A DNA stretch of 64,000 nucleotides. It comes from Streptomyces mirabilis. Lineage in GTDB: Bacteria; Actinomycetota; Actinomycetes; Streptomycetales; Streptomycetaceae. Numbering within the stretch: position 1 is the stretch's first letter; each line of letters opens with the position of its first letter. The stretch lies in the NCBI RefSeq assembly GCF_039503195.1, contig NZ_JBCJKP010000001.1, forward strand, positions 3,596,001 to 3,660,000, in the 5' to 3' direction. The position numbers and the translations under genes were made by a program. The notes beneath the pieces were generated by a model. The model was not told where the DNA came from and made no database searches. It was given only the letters and a program-made list of their open reading frames with translations. Below, one piece after another: positions 62,484-64,000 of the stretch.

Positions 62484-62518
62484 AGACCACGTCCCAAGGC
62501 CCGCGCGCGCCTTCATAC

Positions 62519-62535
62519 TGAACCGATCGGTCAAA
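62519..62535. promoter_or_regulatory. TetR-type operator upstream of the SDR gene
   Basis: TGAACCGATCGGTCAAA contains the perfect palindrome ACCGATCGGT and the same TTGACCGATC core (minus strand) as the tetR upstream site. It ends 14 bp before the SDR start codon, so binding would block the promoter or ribosome site region. Confidence 0.65.
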
Positions 62536-62549
62536 TAAGGGGATCCGGA

Positions 62550-63314
62550 ATGACCACACGCTTCTCGGGAAGGACGGCCCTCGTCACGGGCGCCGGTTCC
62601 GGTATAGGCCGGACCACCGCCCTGGCGTTCGCCGCGGAGGGCGCCCAGGTGGTCGTCGCCGGCCGCACCGCCGCATCGCTCGACGAGACGGTCGCGCTGA
62701 TCGAGGCCCGGGGCGGAAAGGCACTGGCAGTGACCACGGACGTGTCACGCTCGGACGAGGTGCACGCCCTCGTCGCGGCGGCCGTCGACCGTTTCGGCTC
62801 CCTGGACGTGGCGGTGAACAACGCGGCCGTCTTCCACGGCGGAACACCGCTGGCCGACCTCCCGGAGGCCGACTGGCACGCCGAACTGGACATCAACGTC
62901 ACCGGCGTGTTCCTCGCCCTTCAGGCGGAGATCCGGCAGATGCGGACGCAGCCGTCCGGCGGCGCGATCGTCAACCTCGCCTCCACCATCGGCCTGCACA
63001 CCCGCCGCCCGGGCGTCGCCGCCTACGCCGCCGCCAAGGCCGCCGTCACCGCGCTGTCCCGCGCCGCGGCGCTCGACCACATCGCCGACGGAGTCAGGAT
63101 CAACGTCGTCAGCCCCGGCGCCTCCGCCACCACGATGTCACTGCGGCCGGGCGAGTCGGAGGACGAGCGGGTGGAACGGGCACGTCACGAACTGCCGCTG
63201 GGCCGCGTGTCGAAGACCGAGGAGGTGGCGGCGGCCGTCCTCTACCTGGCGTCGGACGACGCGGCGTCGGTCGTGGGCACGGACCTGGTGGTGGACAGCG
63301 GAGGCGTCCTCTGA
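62550..63314 (+). CDS. short-chain dehydrogenase/reductase (FabG-like)
   Basis: The classical SDR of 254 residues has VTGAGSGIGRTTALAFA near the N-terminus, the Arg in VVAGRTAASLDE (NADP preference), NNAAVFHGG, the catalytic Ser in NLASTIGLHTR and the Tyr-Lys in AAYAAAKAAVTALSRA. The tail SVVGTDLVVDSGGVL is typical. AAGGGG precedes ATG 62550. It is the probable target of the adjacent TetR regulator. Substrate unknown. Confidence 0.88.
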   Translation: MTTRFSGRTALVTGAGSGIGRTTALAFAAEGAQVVVAGRTAASLDETVALIEARGGKALAVTTDVSRSDEVHALVAAAVDRFGSLDVAVNNAAVFHGGTPLADLPEADWHAELDINVTGVFLALQAEIRQMRTQPSGGAIVNLASTIGLHTRRPGVAAYAAAKAAVTALSRAAALDHIADGVRINVVSPGASATTMSLRPGESEDERVERARHELPLGRVSKTEEVAAAVLYLASDDAASVVGTDLVVDSGGVL

Positions 63315-63333
63315 TGCGGACCGGGACGTCAGG

Positions 63334-64000
63334 TCACTTCAGAGCGTCGTAGGTCACGCCGGTGAGCTGCTCGGAGGCGCTCCAGAGGCGCTCGCCGACC
63401 GCGTCGTTGCGCGTCCACCCGGCCCGCCAGGAGCTCGCGGGCGCGCCGCGCCACATCGCGAACGAGGGTCCGGTGAAGGAGTCGGGCCGTACACCGGGCG
63501 CGGTGGCGGCGTACAGCGTGGGCAGGGCCCCGGCGTCCGGGCTCTGCGCGAGGAGCCGGTTCCCGATCTCCATGACCCGCTCGGCGCCCTTGCGCCCCGC
63601 GAGCTTCGGCCCGGCGGTCTGGAGGTTGGTGGAGGCGTACCCGGGGTGCGCGGCGGCAGCGACGACGTCGGACCCGACACCGGCCAGCCGCCGCGCCAGC
63701 TCGTGGGTGAACAGCAGATTGGCGCTCTTGGACCGCCCGTAGGCGACCCAGCGCCGATACCCGCCGCGCTTGCTGTCGAGGTCACGGATGTCGACATTGG
63801 CGAGCACGTGGAACATGCTCGACACGGTCACGACGCGGGCGCCCGGGGTGGCGAGCAGCGCGGGAAGCAGCAGCCCGGTGAGCGCGAAGTGCCCCAGGTG
63901 ATTGACCCCGAACTGAGTCTCGAACCCGTCGGAGGTACGCGCGAACGGCAGGGCCATGACCCCTGCGTTGTTGACCAGCACGTCGAGCCGCTCGCCGTAC
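63334..64000 (-). CDS. SDR-family oxidoreductase (N-terminus beyond window)
   Basis: The frame runs from the right edge to a TGA at 63334 and lacks its N-terminal cofactor loop, so it is partial. Visible motifs are [34 protein letters not shown], the catalytic Ser in [14 protein letters not shown], and the Tyr-Lys in [19 protein letters not shown]. This pattern is that of retinol-dehydrogenase or protochlorophyllide-reductase-like SDRs, distinct from the FabG-like SDR next to it. It is convergent with that gene. Confidence 0.88.
   Translation of the reverse strand, partial: YGERLDVLVNNAGVMALPFARTSDGFETQFGVNHLGHFALTGLLLPALLATPGARVVTVSSMFHVLANVDIRDLDSKRGGYRRWVAYGRSKSANLLFTHELARRLAGVGSDVVAAAAHPGYASTNLQTAGPKLAGRKGAERVMEIGNRLLAQSPDAGALPTLYAATAPGVRPDSFTGPSFAMWRGAPASSWRAGWTRNDAVGERLWSASEQLTGVTYDALK

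Overview
The window is a chromosomal stretch from a Streptomyces species or very close relative. The GC content is high, most genes use G/C at third codon positions, and Shine-Dalgarno sites are GGAGG-like. The gene content is typical of the genus: an Mbl-type MreB paralogue, an HrdA-like sigma factor, dnaG with dgt, a MatB malonyl-CoA synthetase, GlnR-type boxes before nirBD, a class F sortase and many secreted hydrolases. From memory, the order matB / carboxyltransferase / subtilase / mbl ... hrdA / dnaG ... nirBD matches the S. coelicolor SCO244x-SCO248x core region. I could not check this here.

Layout. (1) 1-3.55 kb: a translationally coupled minus-strand cassette of XRE regulator, ImmA/IrrE-like metallopeptidase, MAB_1171c-family membrane protein and FAD monooxygenase (cut by the window edge). 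(2) 3.8-7.5 kb: methyltransferase, MatB and a fused carboxyltransferase, convergent with a 1206-residue secreted subtilase. (3) 11.5-15 kb: mbl, a GAF histidine kinase with a degenerate ATPase lobe, and an SDR. (4) 15-18 kb: a decayed zone with a frameshifted SDR, a class I methyltransferase, a remnant of a DUF1932-type dehydrogenase, two orphan palindromic operators and a four-copy 14-bp repeat ahead of a secreted GH5 glycosidase. (5) 19.3-32 kb: a block bounded by two diverged copies of a ~125-bp repeat, the right copy next to a tRNA gene. It holds a GAF/PucR-type regulator, a branched-chain-type ABC importer, an acyl-CoA ligase, a secreted alpha/beta hydrolase and a secreted PHB depolymerase. 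Together these read as a module that depolymerises a polyester or ester outside the cell, imports the products and activates them with CoA.

(6) 32-38.4 kb: three tRNAs, a YtxH-like protein, an FGGY kinase and a heterodimeric ABC exporter. (7) 38.6-45.8 kb: a minus-strand housekeeping run of CbiX-like chelatase, dGTPase, FAD reductase, primase and sigma factor. (8) 46-53.1 kb: SanA-like protein coupled to a beta-solenoid membrane protein, GH36 alpha-galactosidase, CutA with a gamma-glutamylcyclotransferase, and an M4 metalloprotease. (9) 53.7-58.5 kb: a class F sortase with a candidate substrate, opposite a two-component operon with a TauE/SafE permease; the kinase gene is frameshifted. (10) 58.6-64 kb: nirBD behind GlnR-like boxes, a TetR/SDR pair sharing an operator motif, and a partial SDR.

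Three loci (15.0-15.7, about 17.3 and 57.1 kb) carry coding frames that rejoin after a small indel. Four of the breaks can be repaired by, or sit at, a G/C-rich stretch, so sequencing error must be weighed against real decay. No CRISPR array, rRNA operon, intact transposase or prophage was seen.
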